The position numbers were made by a program, and so were the translations under genes. The notes beneath the pieces were generated by a model, which was given only the letters and a program-made list of their open reading frames with translations, made no database searches and had not been told where the DNA came from. A stretch of DNA of 31,810 nucleotides from a bacterium UBA2219 (GTDB lineage Bacteria; Desulfobacterota; Deferrimicrobia; Deferrimicrobiales; Deferrimicrobiaceae): NCBI GenBank assembly GCA_002327765.1, contig DCUH01000058.1, positions 1 to 31,810 on the forward strand, given 5' to 3'. Below are positions 15,718-22,993 of this stretch, one piece after another (positions within the stretch are counted from its first letter, which is position 1; every line of letters begins with the position of its first letter).

Positions 15718-16788
15718 GTGACGGGACATCGGTCGCTTGCCCGGGCGCCCGCCGACGGGTCGTCGGCGGGACGCCCGCGGTGTTCCCGCCGGGCCGGCGC
15801 AAGCCTTCCCTCCCGGGCGCTGCTCCTCCTTCTCCTCCTGGCTTCCTGCGACCTCCCGAAGCGGCACGACGCCGGCGTCCCGGAGCCGAAGGAGCTGTCG
15901 TCGCGCAGGATCGCCGTGGTGGCCACGACCGGGATGATCGCGGAGGCGGCGGCGGAGATCGGGGGGGACCGGGTCGACGTGCGGGGGATGATGGGCCCCG
16001 GGGTCGACCCGCACCTCTACAAGGCAAGCGAAGGCGACGTCGTCCGCATGGCGTCCGCGGACGTGGTCTTCTACAACGGCCTGCACCTCGAGGGGAAGCT
16101 GTCGGAGGTCTTCGAGCGGATGCGGAACCGGGTCCGGACGGTCGCGGTGACCGACGGCATCGACCGGGGGCGGCTGCTCCGGCCGCCCGGCTTCGAAGGC
16201 GCCTACGACCCCCATGTCTGGTTCGACGTGACGCTCTGGATGGAGGCCGCCCGGACGGTGGAGCATGCGCTCTCCGGGATGGACCCGGTCCACGTCCACG
16301 TCTACCGCGCGAACGGGGAAAGGTACCGGGAGCGGCTTTCGGCCCTGGACCGGTACGTCAGGGACCGGGCGTCCGTCGTGCCTCCCTCCAGGCGGGTGCT
16401 CGTCACCGCGCACGACGCCTTCACCTATTTCGGGAGGGCCTACGGGTTCCGGGTCCGGGGTCTGCAGGGGATCAGCACCGTCGCCGAGGCAGGGGCGGCG
16501 GACATCCAGGCGCTTGCGCGCATGATCGCGGAGGAACGGATCCCGGCCGTGTTCGTCGAGTCCTCGGTTCCAGTCCGCTACATCGAGGCGCTTCAGGAGG
16601 CCGTCCGGGCGAGGGGCTTCCGCGTGCGGGTCGGGGGGAGCCTCTTCTCGGACTCCATGGGCGACCCCGGGTCGCCGGAAGGGACGTACGTCGGGATGGT
16701 GCGCCATAATATCGATACGATCGTCGCCGCGCTGTCCGTGCCCGGAGAGCCGGGACGGCGGGACGGCGCGGGGGGAGGGGACAGGTGA
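15718..16788 (+). CDS. Metal ABC transporter substrate-binding lipoprotein (TroA/MntA-like)
   Basis: A cluster A-I solute-binding protein of 356 residues. An Arg-rich N-terminus leads to a hydrophobic segment and lipobox LASC (Cys44). Ligand candidates are His99 (DPHLY), His166 (DPHVWFD), His232 (TAHDAF) and Asp312 (LFSDSMG), the usual TroA/PsaA set. The long His-rich loop of ZnuA is absent, favouring Mn2+ or Fe2+ over Zn2+, though this is not decisive. The start is GTG 15718; a later start nearer the hydrophobic segment is possible because the first 30 residues are unusually long for a lipoprotein signal. It overlaps the ATPase start by 4 bp (GTGA). Confidence 0.88.
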   Translation: MTGHRSLARAPADGSSAGRPRCSRRAGASLPSRALLLLLLLASCDLPKRHDAGVPEPKELSSRRIAVVATTGMIAEAAAEIGGDRVDVRGMMGPGVDPHLYKASEGDVVRMASADVVFYNGLHLEGKLSEVFERMRNRVRTVAVTDGIDRGRLLRPPGFEGAYDPHVWFDVTLWMEAARTVEHALSGMDPVHVHVYRANGERYRERLSALDRYVRDRASVVPPSRRVLVTAHDAFTYFGRAYGFRVRGLQGISTVAEAGAADIQALARMIAEERIPAVFVESSVPVRYIEALQEAVRARGFRVRVGGSLFSDSMGDPGSPEGTYVGMVRHNIDTIVAALSVPGEPGRRDGAGGGDR

Positions 16789-17570
16789 CGCTTTCCGACG
16801 GCGGATCGCCGGCCATCAAGGTGGACGACCTCACCGTGGCCTACGGGGACAAGCCCGTGCTGTGGGACGTCGACCTGGAAGTTCCCGCGGGCGTCCTGAT
16901 GGCGGTGGTGGGCCCCAACGGTGCCGGCAAGACGACGCTGATCAAGGCCGTAACGGGGCTGGTCCGGCCCGTCGCCGGGACCGTCGAGATCTTCGGCAGG
17001 CCCTACGCGGAGCAGCGGCGGCTGGTGGGATACGTGCCGCAGCGCAGCAGCGTCGATTGGGACTTCCCGACGACCGTCCTCGACGTCGTCATGATGGGGC
17101 GGTACGGGGGGCTGGGGTGGCTCCGCAGGCCCGGCCGGACCGAAAGGAAGCTGGCGCTGGAGGCGCTGGAGATGGTCGGGATGACCGAGTTCGCCGGCCG
17201 GCAGATCCGGCAGCTGTCCGGCGGGCAGCAGCAGAGGGTCTTCCTCGCGCGGGCGATCGTCCAGGACGCGCGGATCTACCTGATGGACGAGCCGTTCCAG
17301 GGCGTGGACGCGACGACCGAGCGGGCCATCGTGGAGCTCCTCAAGGAGATGCGCGGGCGCGGCAAGACCGTCGCGGTCGTCCATCACGACCTCCAGACCG
17401 TCCCGGAATACTTCGACTGGGTCACGCTGCTCAACGTGCGTTGCGTGGCGAGCGGGCCCGTCGACCGCGTCTTCACCGAGGGAAACCTCCGGCTGGCCTA
17501 TGGAGGGCGGGTCTCCTACCTGACGCACCACGGCCCCGGGGACGCGCTTTCCGGGGAAGGGGACGGGTGA
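16785..17570 (+). CDS. Metal ABC transporter ATP-binding protein (TroB/MntB-like)
   Basis: ATPase subunit of 261 residues. It has Walker A GPNGAGKTT (about 44-52), the Q-loop region YVPQRSSVDWDFPTTVLDVV characteristic of manganese/zinc importers, signature LSGGQQQR, Walker B IYLMDEPF and the switch His in VVHHDL. The start is GTG 16785 within the GTGA overlap with the binder gene, and the stop overlaps the next permease GTG in the same way. It thus belongs to a four-gene coupled operon with the binder and two permeases. Confidence 0.92.
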   Translation: MTLSDGGSPAIKVDDLTVAYGDKPVLWDVDLEVPAGVLMAVVGPNGAGKTTLIKAVTGLVRPVAGTVEIFGRPYAEQRRLVGYVPQRSSVDWDFPTTVLDVVMMGRYGGLGWLRRPGRTERKLALEALEMVGMTEFAGRQIRQLSGGQQQRVFLARAIVQDARIYLMDEPFQGVDATTERAIVELLKEMRGRGKTVAVVHHDLQTVPEYFDWVTLLNVRCVASGPVDRVFTEGNLRLAYGGRVSYLTHHGPGDALSGEGDG

Positions 17571-18718
17571 CGCCTTTCATGGAAACGGCGCTGAAGTTCC
17601 TCGCCGACCTGTTTTCGAACCACACCTTGCGGACCGTGGGGATGGGGGCGGTCTTCCTCGGGATCGCGAACGGCGTCCTGGGATCCTTCGCCGTCCTGCG
17701 GAAGCAGAGTCTTTTGGGGGACGCCATCTCCCACGCGGCGCTTCCGGGCATCGCCCTGGCGTTCCTCCTGACGGGGAGCAAGTCGGCGCCGGTCCTCCTG
17801 CTGGGCGCGGCGGCGGCCGGCTGGCTCGGGACCCTCTTCATCATGAGCGTCGTGAAGAACACCCGGATCAAGTACGACAGCGCGCTCGGGCTGGTGCTGT
17901 CGGTGTTCTTCGGCTTCGGCCTGATCCTGCTGACCCGGATCCAGAGGATGCCCGTCGCCGCGCAGGCGGGACTCGACACGTTCCTGTTCGGGCAGGCCGC
18001 GACACTGTTGTTGCGGGACGTCGCCACGATCGGCGCCCTGGGGGCGGCGGTCCTCGTGCTCGTCGCCGTCTTCTGGAAGGAGTTCAAGCTGCTCTGCTTC
18101 GACCCCGACTTCGCCCACTGCCTCGGGTTCCCCGTGCGGGCGCTCGACATCCTCCTGACCGCGCTCCTGGTGACCTCCATCGTGATCGGCCTCCAGACCG
18201 TGGGCGTCGTGCTGATGAGCGCGATGGTCGTGGCCCCGGCCGCCGCCGCGCGGCAGTGGACCGACCGCCTGGGGGCCATGGTGGCGATCTCCGCTTTCTT
18301 CGGGGCGCTGGCGGGCGGGGCGGGGGCCCTCGCCAGCAGCGTCGTCGCGCACCTTCCGACGGGGCCGACGATCGTCCTCTGCCTGAGTGCGATCGTCATC
18401 GTCTCCCTCCTGATGGCGCCCAACCGCGGCCTCGTCTGGGGCTGGGCGCGGGAGCGGCTCAACCGGCGGCGCATCATGGTCGATGCCGTGCTGGCCGACC
18501 TTCACGTGCTGGCGCTCCGGCACGAGGACCCCGGCCACGGGCACCCGATCTCCGTCCTGCGCACCATGAGCCTGGGCCACGGCGGCGTGGACCGGAGCCT
18601 GGAACTGCTCCGGAAACGGGGGCTCGTCCGGAAGACGGAGGGCGGTACGTGGTCTCTCACGCCGGACGGACTCGCGGAGGCCCGGCGGCTTTCCGGGAAA
18701 GGGGACGAGGGACCGTGA
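17567..18718 (+). CDS. Metal ABC permease with C-terminal winged-helix-like domain (TroC-like)
   Basis: A protein of 383 residues. The first about 290 form an ABC-3 permease with eight or so helices and the LLGDAISHAALPGIALAF coupling motif. The last about 80 residues are soluble and look like a winged helix: LADLHVLALRHE, then RSLELLRKRGLVRKTEGGTWSLTPDGLAEARRL, the pattern of DtxR/MntR or MarR-type domains. Such tails occur on TroC/MntC-type permeases. The start is GTG 17567 (GTGA overlap with the ATPase); an ATG at 17579 is an alternative. Confidence 0.87.
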   Translation: MTPFMETALKFLADLFSNHTLRTVGMGAVFLGIANGVLGSFAVLRKQSLLGDAISHAALPGIALAFLLTGSKSAPVLLLGAAAAGWLGTLFIMSVVKNTRIKYDSALGLVLSVFFGFGLILLTRIQRMPVAAQAGLDTFLFGQAATLLLRDVATIGALGAAVLVLVAVFWKEFKLLCFDPDFAHCLGFPVRALDILLTALLVTSIVIGLQTVGVVLMSAMVVAPAAAARQWTDRLGAMVAISAFFGALAGGAGALASSVVAHLPTGPTIVLCLSAIVIVSLLMAPNRGLVWGWARERLNRRRIMVDAVLADLHVLALRHEDPGHGHPISVLRTMSLGHGGVDRSLELLRKRGLVRKTEGGTWSLTPDGLAEARRLSGKGDEGP

Positions 18719-19824
18719 CCGCCCCCCAGATCGAGATCCAGGTCATCGCCGTCCTGGTCGCGGTCTCGTGCGCGCTTCCCGGAACGTTCCTTGTCCTGCG
18801 GCGGATGGCGATGATGAGCGACGCCATCAGCCACTCGATCCTGCTGGGCATCGTCCTGGCGTTCTTCGTGACGCGCGACCTGACGTCCCCGTTCCTCGTC
18901 GCCGCTGCGGCGCTGACCGGCGTGCTGACCGTGACCCTCGTGGAGCTGCTGAACCGGACCGGCCTCGTCCGGGAGGACGCCGCGATCGGCCTGACGTTCC
19001 CCGCGCTGTTCAGCGCCGGCGTCATTCTCGTGGCCCGGTACGCGGGCAGCATCCACCTCGACACCGACGCGGTCCTCCTCGGCGAGCTGGCCTTCGCGCC
19101 CTTCAACCGCCTTGTCGTCCTGGGGTACGACATCGGCCCGCGGGCACTCTACATGATGGCGGGGATCACGGCGCTGAACATCCTGTTCGTTGCAGTCTTC
19201 TTCAAGGAGCTGAAGCTGGCGACCTTCGACCCCGGGCTGGCCGCGGTCCTCGGGTTCTCGCCCGGCGTTCTCCACTACGCGTCGATGGCCCTCGTCTCGC
19301 TTACGGCGGTCGGCTCCTTCGACGCGGTGGGTTCGATCCTCGTGGTGGCGCTCATGATCGCCCCTCCCGCGACCGCGTACCTCCTGGTGGACCGTCTGTC
19401 GACGATGCTCCTGCTGAGCGCCCTGCTGGGCGCCGCCGGCGCCGTTTCCGGCTACTGGGTCGCCCACGCCCTCGACGCTTCCATCGCCGGGTCCATGGCC
19501 TCCATGTCCGGCCTGCTGTTCGCGGCGGCGTACCTGGCCGCGCCGGGCCGGGGGCTGATCCCGATCACCCTGCGACGGTCGCGGCAGCGCCTGGAGTTCG
19601 CCCAGAGGATGCTCCTCGTCCATCTGTACAACCACGAAGGGCTCCCGGACGCTGGCCGGGAAAACCGGGTGGAGCATCTCCACGAACACCTGAAATGGGA
19701 CAGGAGCTTCGCGGAACGGGTCGTGGGCGCGGCGAGGGACAGGAGGCTGGTGGAGCGGCGGGACAGCCTGCTCATCCTGACCGACGCCGGGCGGGAGGCC
19801 GCGCGCGACGCAATGGTGGGATGA
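18715..19824 (+). CDS. Second metal ABC permease with C-terminal winged-helix-like domain (TroD-like)
   Basis: A 369-residue paralogue of the preceding gene. The ABC-3 permease domain (about 1-280) has MMSDAISHSILLGIVLAFF as its coupling motif. The tail (about 290-366) again looks like a winged helix (QRMLLVHLYNHEG, then RVVGAARDRRLVERRDSLLILTDAGREAAR). The two permeases probably form the heterodimeric channel of one importer. The start is GTG 18715, overlapping the preceding stop by 4 bp. It is the last gene of the operon, with a likely terminator just downstream. Confidence 0.87.
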   Translation: MTAPQIEIQVIAVLVAVSCALPGTFLVLRRMAMMSDAISHSILLGIVLAFFVTRDLTSPFLVAAAALTGVLTVTLVELLNRTGLVREDAAIGLTFPALFSAGVILVARYAGSIHLDTDAVLLGELAFAPFNRLVVLGYDIGPRALYMMAGITALNILFVAVFFKELKLATFDPGLAAVLGFSPGVLHYASMALVSLTAVGSFDAVGSILVVALMIAPPATAYLLVDRLSTMLLLSALLGAAGAVSGYWVAHALDASIAGSMASMSGLLFAAAYLAAPGRGLIPITLRRSRQRLEFAQRMLLVHLYNHEGLPDAGRENRVEHLHEHLKWDRSFAERVVGAARDRRLVERRDSLLILTDAGREAARDAMVG

Positions 19825-19830
19825 CGCCGC

Positions 19831-19853
19831 CCGGCCGCGCCGGCGCCCTTTTT
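19831..19853 (+). terminator. Possible terminator of the second metal importer operon
   Basis: CCGGC (19831-19835), loop CGC, GCCGG (19839-19843), then five Ts at 19849-19853, starting 7 nt after the stop of the last permease gene. The stem is short but GC-only and correctly placed. Confidence 0.45.
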
Positions 19854-19862
19854 CCGGGCCGC

Positions 19863-19942
19863 GAAGAATCTTCTCCGAACCCGAAACTCGCCCGGGGCGA
19901 CCGGACTCTCATAGTCAAGATTCGGTTGTTACAAGTTCAACC
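19863..19942 (+). promoter_or_regulatory. Conserved upstream block of small secreted protein gene 1
   Basis: GAATCTT (19866-19872) and its inverse AAGATTC (19917-19923) are separated by 44 nt. The second arm is part of a 24-bp block (19907-19930) found again with one mismatch at 20437-20460. A leader hairpin GGTTG (19924-19928)/CAACC (19938-19942) follows. Conservation with the second copy, including the identical 44-nt spacing, argues for a regulatory role. I cannot assign -35 and -10 elements with confidence. Confidence 0.6.
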
Positions 19943-19975
19943 AACAAGACACAAAAAGATGTGGAGGAGAATCAG

Positions 19976-20269
19976 ATGAGAAAGAACATCTACATAGCGA
20001 TGATCGCCGGCCTGTGCCTCGGGCTGGTCCCGGCGACCGTTTTCGCGGGCGGCCCCGGATACTCGGGGGATGTCCAGTCGATCCCGTACGGCATGTCTTC
20101 CGATTCCGTAAACCTCGTCGAGTCCGACATGTGGCCCGTCAGCGGACCGGTGGAAACCGGCGCGGTCCCCGGTAGCCTGGGAAGCGACAGGATTTCGCCG
20201 AACGACACGCACTACAACCCATTCCACCCCGAGCTTCGGACGATCGACGGGGGCGGGGGCGGCGAGTAA
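19976..20269 (+). CDS. Small secreted protein, copy 1, C-terminal Gly5-Glu
   Basis: I know no family for this 97-residue protein. A typical signal peptide (cleavage near VFA|GG at residue 24) precedes a variable stretch of about 26 residues. A 47-residue core then starts DMWPVSGPVETG and ends with RTIDGGGGGE at the extreme C-terminus. The core is identical at 44 of 47 positions to the second copy. There is no Cys, so it is not a disulfide or lanthipeptide-type peptide. The ATG at 19976 has GGAGGA 7 nt upstream (19963-19968); a GTG at 19961 lies within that site and is rejected. Confidence 0.8.
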   Translation: MRKNIYIAMIAGLCLGLVPATVFAGGPGYSGDVQSIPYGMSSDSVNLVESDMWPVSGPVETGAVPGSLGSDRISPNDTHYNPFHPELRTIDGGGGGE

Positions 20270-20281
20270 CCTTCTGAAGGC

Positions 20282-20298
20282 GGCCGGATCTTCCGGCC
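20282..20298 (+). repeat. Perfect palindrome after copy 1
   Basis: GGCCGGA (20282-20288) and TCCGGCC (20292-20298) pair around a 3-nt loop, 12 nt after the stop. A counterpart at 20801-20819 follows copy 2. It precedes the true T-tract terminator and may stabilise the mRNA 3' end. Confidence 0.6.
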
Positions 20299-20309
20299 GG
20301 AGAACGACG

Positions 20310-20343
20310 GCGCCGGGGTGGGAAACTTCCCCGGCGCTTTTTT
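20310..20343 (+). terminator. Rho-independent terminator of copy 1
   Basis: GCGCCGGGG (20310-20318) and CCCCGGCGC (20329-20337) form a perfect 9-bp stem with a 10-nt loop, followed directly by six Ts. It is a strong intrinsic terminator, so copy 1 is its own transcription unit. Confidence 0.9.
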
Positions 20344-20392
20344 GTTTCTTCCGGCGTGTTTCTCCACGCGTTCCCATTTGGACCGGAGCGGG

Positions 20393-20473
20393 GAAGAATC
20401 TTTTCCGACAACGAAACTTTCCGGACGCTGAATGATTCTCATATTCAAGATTCGGTTGTTGCGGCGACCAACC
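20393..20473 (+). promoter_or_regulatory. Conserved upstream block of small secreted protein gene 2
   Basis: The same arrangement as before copy 1: GAATCTT (20396-20402), 44 nt, AAGATTC (20447-20453), the near-identical 24-bp block 20437-20460, and the leader hairpin GGTTG (20454-20458)/CAACC (20469-20473). The hairpin loop differs in sequence and in length (10 versus 9 nt) while the stem is kept, which suggests the structure matters. Confidence 0.6.
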
Positions 20474-20501
20474 CACGAGAGAAGATGTGGAGGATAATGA
20501 G

Positions 20502-20789
20502 ATGAGAAAGAGCATATTCATAGCGATGATCGCCGGTCTTTGCCTCGGGCTGGCTCCGGCGGCGGTTATTGCCGACGAGCCCGGGTACTTCAAGTTCGAT
20601 GCGTTTGAGTCGTCCGACATGTCGAGACGTTCCGTGGCCGATGCTGACATGTGGCCCGTGAGCGGCCCGGTGGAAACCGGAGCGGTTCCCGGTAGCCTGG
20701 GAAGTGACAGGATTTCGTCTGACGACACGCACTTCAACCCGTTCCATCCCGAGCTCCGGACGATCGACGGCGGCGGGGGCGGCGAGTAA
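20502..20789 (+). CDS. Small secreted protein, copy 2, C-terminal Gly5-Glu
   Basis: A 95-residue paralogue of the preceding gene. The signal peptide (cleavage near VIA|DE) is almost the same, the region after it (about 25-48) is unrelated in sequence, and the 47-residue C-terminal core is nearly identical. In the core most nucleotide differences are synonymous (about eight or nine against three amino-acid changes by eye), so it is under purifying selection and both copies appear functional. The ATG at 20502 has GGAGGA upstream. Function unknown. Confidence 0.8.
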   Translation: MRKSIFIAMIAGLCLGLAPAAVIADEPGYFKFDAFESSDMSRRSVADADMWPVSGPVETGAVPGSLGSDRISSDDTHFNPFHPELRTIDGGGGGE

Positions 20790-20800
20790 CCTCAAGGACG

Positions 20801-20861
20801 CGGCCGGATCTACCGGCCGATGAAAACCGGCGCCGGGGAGGGAAAATTCCCCGGCGCTTTT
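20801..20861 (+). terminator. Palindrome plus rho-independent terminator of copy 2
   Basis: CGGCCGG/CCGGCCG (20801-20807 and 20813-20819) is followed by GCGCCGGGG (20830-20838) and CCCCGGCGC (20849-20857) and four Ts. The stem of the second hairpin is identical to that after copy 1, while its loop differs slightly. Confidence 0.85.
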
Positions 20862-20888
20862 CGTTGGGGGGAACGCGGAGAGGGTACA

Positions 20889-22010
20889 ATGGTTATCATG
20901 AGACCTGCAGGAGCCACTCCGGAGCGGCGTCCGTTTTTTCGCGCTTCGGGAATCCTATTGGCAGTCCTGGCCGGGGCCCTTGCCCTCTGCCAGGCGTCGC
21001 CCCTGCACGCGCGTTCCGATGCGGAAGGGACGATCTCGGCCCCAGGGGATGGATCCGTCATGGGGTCGTGGCTGCGGCGATCCGAGACGGCGACCCGGGA
21101 CCTTACGGGGTTCCCGGCCGACGGGGAAAAGGTCGCGCGCGAACTTTACCGGCTTGCCGGCCGGCTCCGGCCGGCCGTGGCCGCCGCGAAGGACGGCAGG
21201 GCCGTCGTGGACGCGTTCCGCCGTGTGCTTCTCAAGGAGGAAGGCTACCGTTACGATTCGGTGGCGGGCAAGCCGGACAATTTCCTCTCCGGCGGCGTCG
21301 TGGCCCGGAAACAGGGAAATTGCCTGGGGATGTCGCTTCTGTGGCTTTCGCTGGCCGAGCAGCTCGGCGTCCCGTTCCATGGCGCGTACGTTCCCGGGCA
21401 CTGCTTCGTGCGGTACGAGGGTGACGGTGCCCGCCTGAACGTGGAGTTTTCCGCCTCCGGCGCATCCTGGGACGACGAAACGTACCTGGGCAAGTTCAGG
21501 CTCGCCGAAAGGGGGCCGTACCTGCGCTCGCTTTCCCCCCCCGAGATGCTCGGGGTGTTCCTGAAGAGCGTCGGGGCCGCGTATGCCGGGAAAGGGAGGC
21601 ACGCCGAGGCGCTGGCTATGTACGCGGAAGCGGAGCGCCTGTACCCGGGGCTGCCGGACGTGCATTACAACGCGGGGGTTTCGCTCCAGCGACTCGGGCG
21701 GCCGGACGAGGCGATCGCGAAGTACCGCAAGGCGCTTTCCCTGGACCCGAACATGGCCGTGGCGCGGGGGAACCTGGCTTCCTCCTACGCCGCCTGCGGA
21801 AGGTATGACGAAGGGGTCAGCGAGTACCAGAAGGCGGTGGAGGCGGAGCCGACGAGCCGTCAGGCGAGGGAAGGGCTGGCCCGGGCCTGGTTCGCCAAGG
21901 GGGATTACCCGGCGGCGGCGAGGGAGGCTTCGATGGCGGAGGCGCTGGGGTGCCGGTTCGAGCCCTCCATGCTGGAGGCGCTGGAGCCGTTCCGTGAACG
22001 GAGAGAGTAG
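20889..22010 (+). CDS. Secreted transglutaminase-like (SirB1-type) protein with TPR repeats
   Basis: A protein of 373 residues with an N-terminal signal or anchor segment (about 17-37). The region about 100-200 resembles the Transglut_core2/SirB1 fold: QGNCLGMSLLWLSLAEQLG places Cys145 at a helix N-terminus, and PGHCFVRY (His171) and NVEFS (Glu186) supply the other members of a possible papain-like triad. Tetratricopeptide repeats follow (about 222-352, for example LPDVHYNAGVSLQRLGRPDE). Enzymatic activity is unproven, since many SirB1 proteins have no known activity. ATG 20889 has GGAGAGGG upstream. It lies 28 nt beyond the terminator of the second small secreted protein gene. Confidence 0.75.
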   Translation: MVIMRPAGATPERRPFFRASGILLAVLAGALALCQASPLHARSDAEGTISAPGDGSVMGSWLRRSETATRDLTGFPADGEKVARELYRLAGRLRPAVAAAKDGRAVVDAFRRVLLKEEGYRYDSVAGKPDNFLSGGVVARKQGNCLGMSLLWLSLAEQLGVPFHGAYVPGHCFVRYEGDGARLNVEFSASGASWDDETYLGKFRLAERGPYLRSLSPPEMLGVFLKSVGAAYAGKGRHAEALAMYAEAERLYPGLPDVHYNAGVSLQRLGRPDEAIAKYRKALSLDPNMAVARGNLASSYAACGRYDEGVSEYQKAVEAEPTSRQAREGLARAWFAKGDYPAAAREASMAEALGCRFEPSMLEALEPFRERRE

Positions 22011-22021
22011 GGCGCGCACAG

Positions 22022-22037
22022 CGGCCCCTGAAGGCCG
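22022..22037. terminator. Short hairpin between convergent genes
   Basis: CGGCC (22022-22026) and GGCCG (22033-22037) flank a 6-nt loop in the 32-nt gap between two convergent stops. It is short and followed only by a T-rich, interrupted stretch. Weak evidence. Confidence 0.3.
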
Positions 22038-22042
22038 TTCCG

Positions 22043-22912
22043 TTATTTGTCGGTAAGCGCCCGGATGACTGCCGCGATATCGCGGTCCCCGAATCCCTTG
22101 TCCCACGCCCGGCCGTACATGTCGCGCGCGGCCGCCGTCACCTCCGAGGGGATTCCCATCGCCTTGCCGGTCTCCACGGCGAGGCGCATGTCCTTGAACG
22201 CGTGCTTCAAGGGGAAGTTCGGCGTGAAGGCGCGCTCCAAGAGCATGTCCGCCCCCTTCATCTTCAGCGCGCCGCACGCCACGCCCGAATAGCCGATCAC
22301 CTCGAGGATCTTTTCGGCCGAAAGCCCCGCCTCGATGCCGGTCAGCGCCGCCTCGGAGAAGACGCAGAGCAGGGTCCCCATCATCTGGTTGATGAGCAGC
22401 TTCATGTGCGCGGCCATGCCGGTGTCGCCGACGTGGATCACCCGGCTCCCCATCGCCAGGAGCAGCGGCTCCAGCCGGCGGGAAAGGTCGGCGTCCCCCC
22501 CGGTCAGGATCGTGAGGGTCCCCTCCTCCGCCGCCTGCAGGCTCCCGAGCACCGGCGCCTCCAGGAAGTCGGCCCCCGTTCCCCGGACCATCACGGCGAT
22601 CTCCCGGGAGGTCTCCGGCGAGACGGTGCTCATGTCGACATGGACCGTGCCGGGGGACAGCGCGCAGAGTAGGCCGGTTTTCGCCGTGACGACGTCGCGG
22701 AGGGCCTCGGGGCCGGAAACCATCGTGATCACGATCTCGGAGCGCTGGACCAGCTCGGGCACCGAGCCCGCCGGCTTCGCCCCGGTCGATACCAGGGGGC
22801 CCATCTTCGCCCGCGTCCGGTTGTAGACGGTCACGTTGTGACCCTTCAACAGGACGTTGCGGCACATCGGCTCGCCCATGATCCCCAGCCCGATGAACCC
22901 GACCTTCGCCAT
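22043..22912 (-). CDS. Beta-hydroxyacid dehydrogenase (3-hydroxyisobutyrate / gamma-hydroxybutyrate type)
   Basis: A 289-residue NAD(P)-dependent oxidoreductase. The Rossmann motif GFIGLGIMGEPM (5-16) is followed after the second strand by NRTRAK, where the Arg residues suggest NADPH preference as in GLYR-type succinic semialdehyde reductases. The substrate loop FLEAPVLGSLQAAEEGTL and the catalytic Lys171 (MAAHMKLLINQM) are present. It would reduce or oxidise a short beta- or gamma-hydroxyacid in the cytoplasm; the exact substrate is not readable. I chose ATG 22912, which begins directly with the Rossmann strand; the open frame upstream shadows the divergent regulator. Confidence 0.88.
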   Translation of the reverse strand: MAKVGFIGLGIMGEPMCRNVLLKGHNVTVYNRTRAKMGPLVSTGAKPAGSVPELVQRSEIVITMVSGPEALRDVVTAKTGLLCALSPGTVHVDMSTVSPETSREIAVMVRGTGADFLEAPVLGSLQAAEEGTLTILTGGDADLSRRLEPLLLAMGSRVIHVGDTGMAAHMKLLINQMMGTLLCVFSEAALTGIEAGLSAEKILEVIGYSGVACGALKMKGADMLLERAFTPNFPLKHAFKDMRLAVETGKAMGIPSEVTAAARDMYGRAWDKGFGDRDIAAVIRALTDK

Positions 22913-22993
22913 GAACTCACCCCCGCAAAGACGCCGAAAAACGGGCCGGAAATCAAACCTTGACGCCGCAGGCCGAATCAACAGAATAGTACC

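Noticed and set aside
22960..22981. FNR box in the dehydrogenase/Crp spacer (TTGAC ... ATCAA)
   Set aside because: The half-sites are 12 nt apart rather than 4, so this is probably chance.
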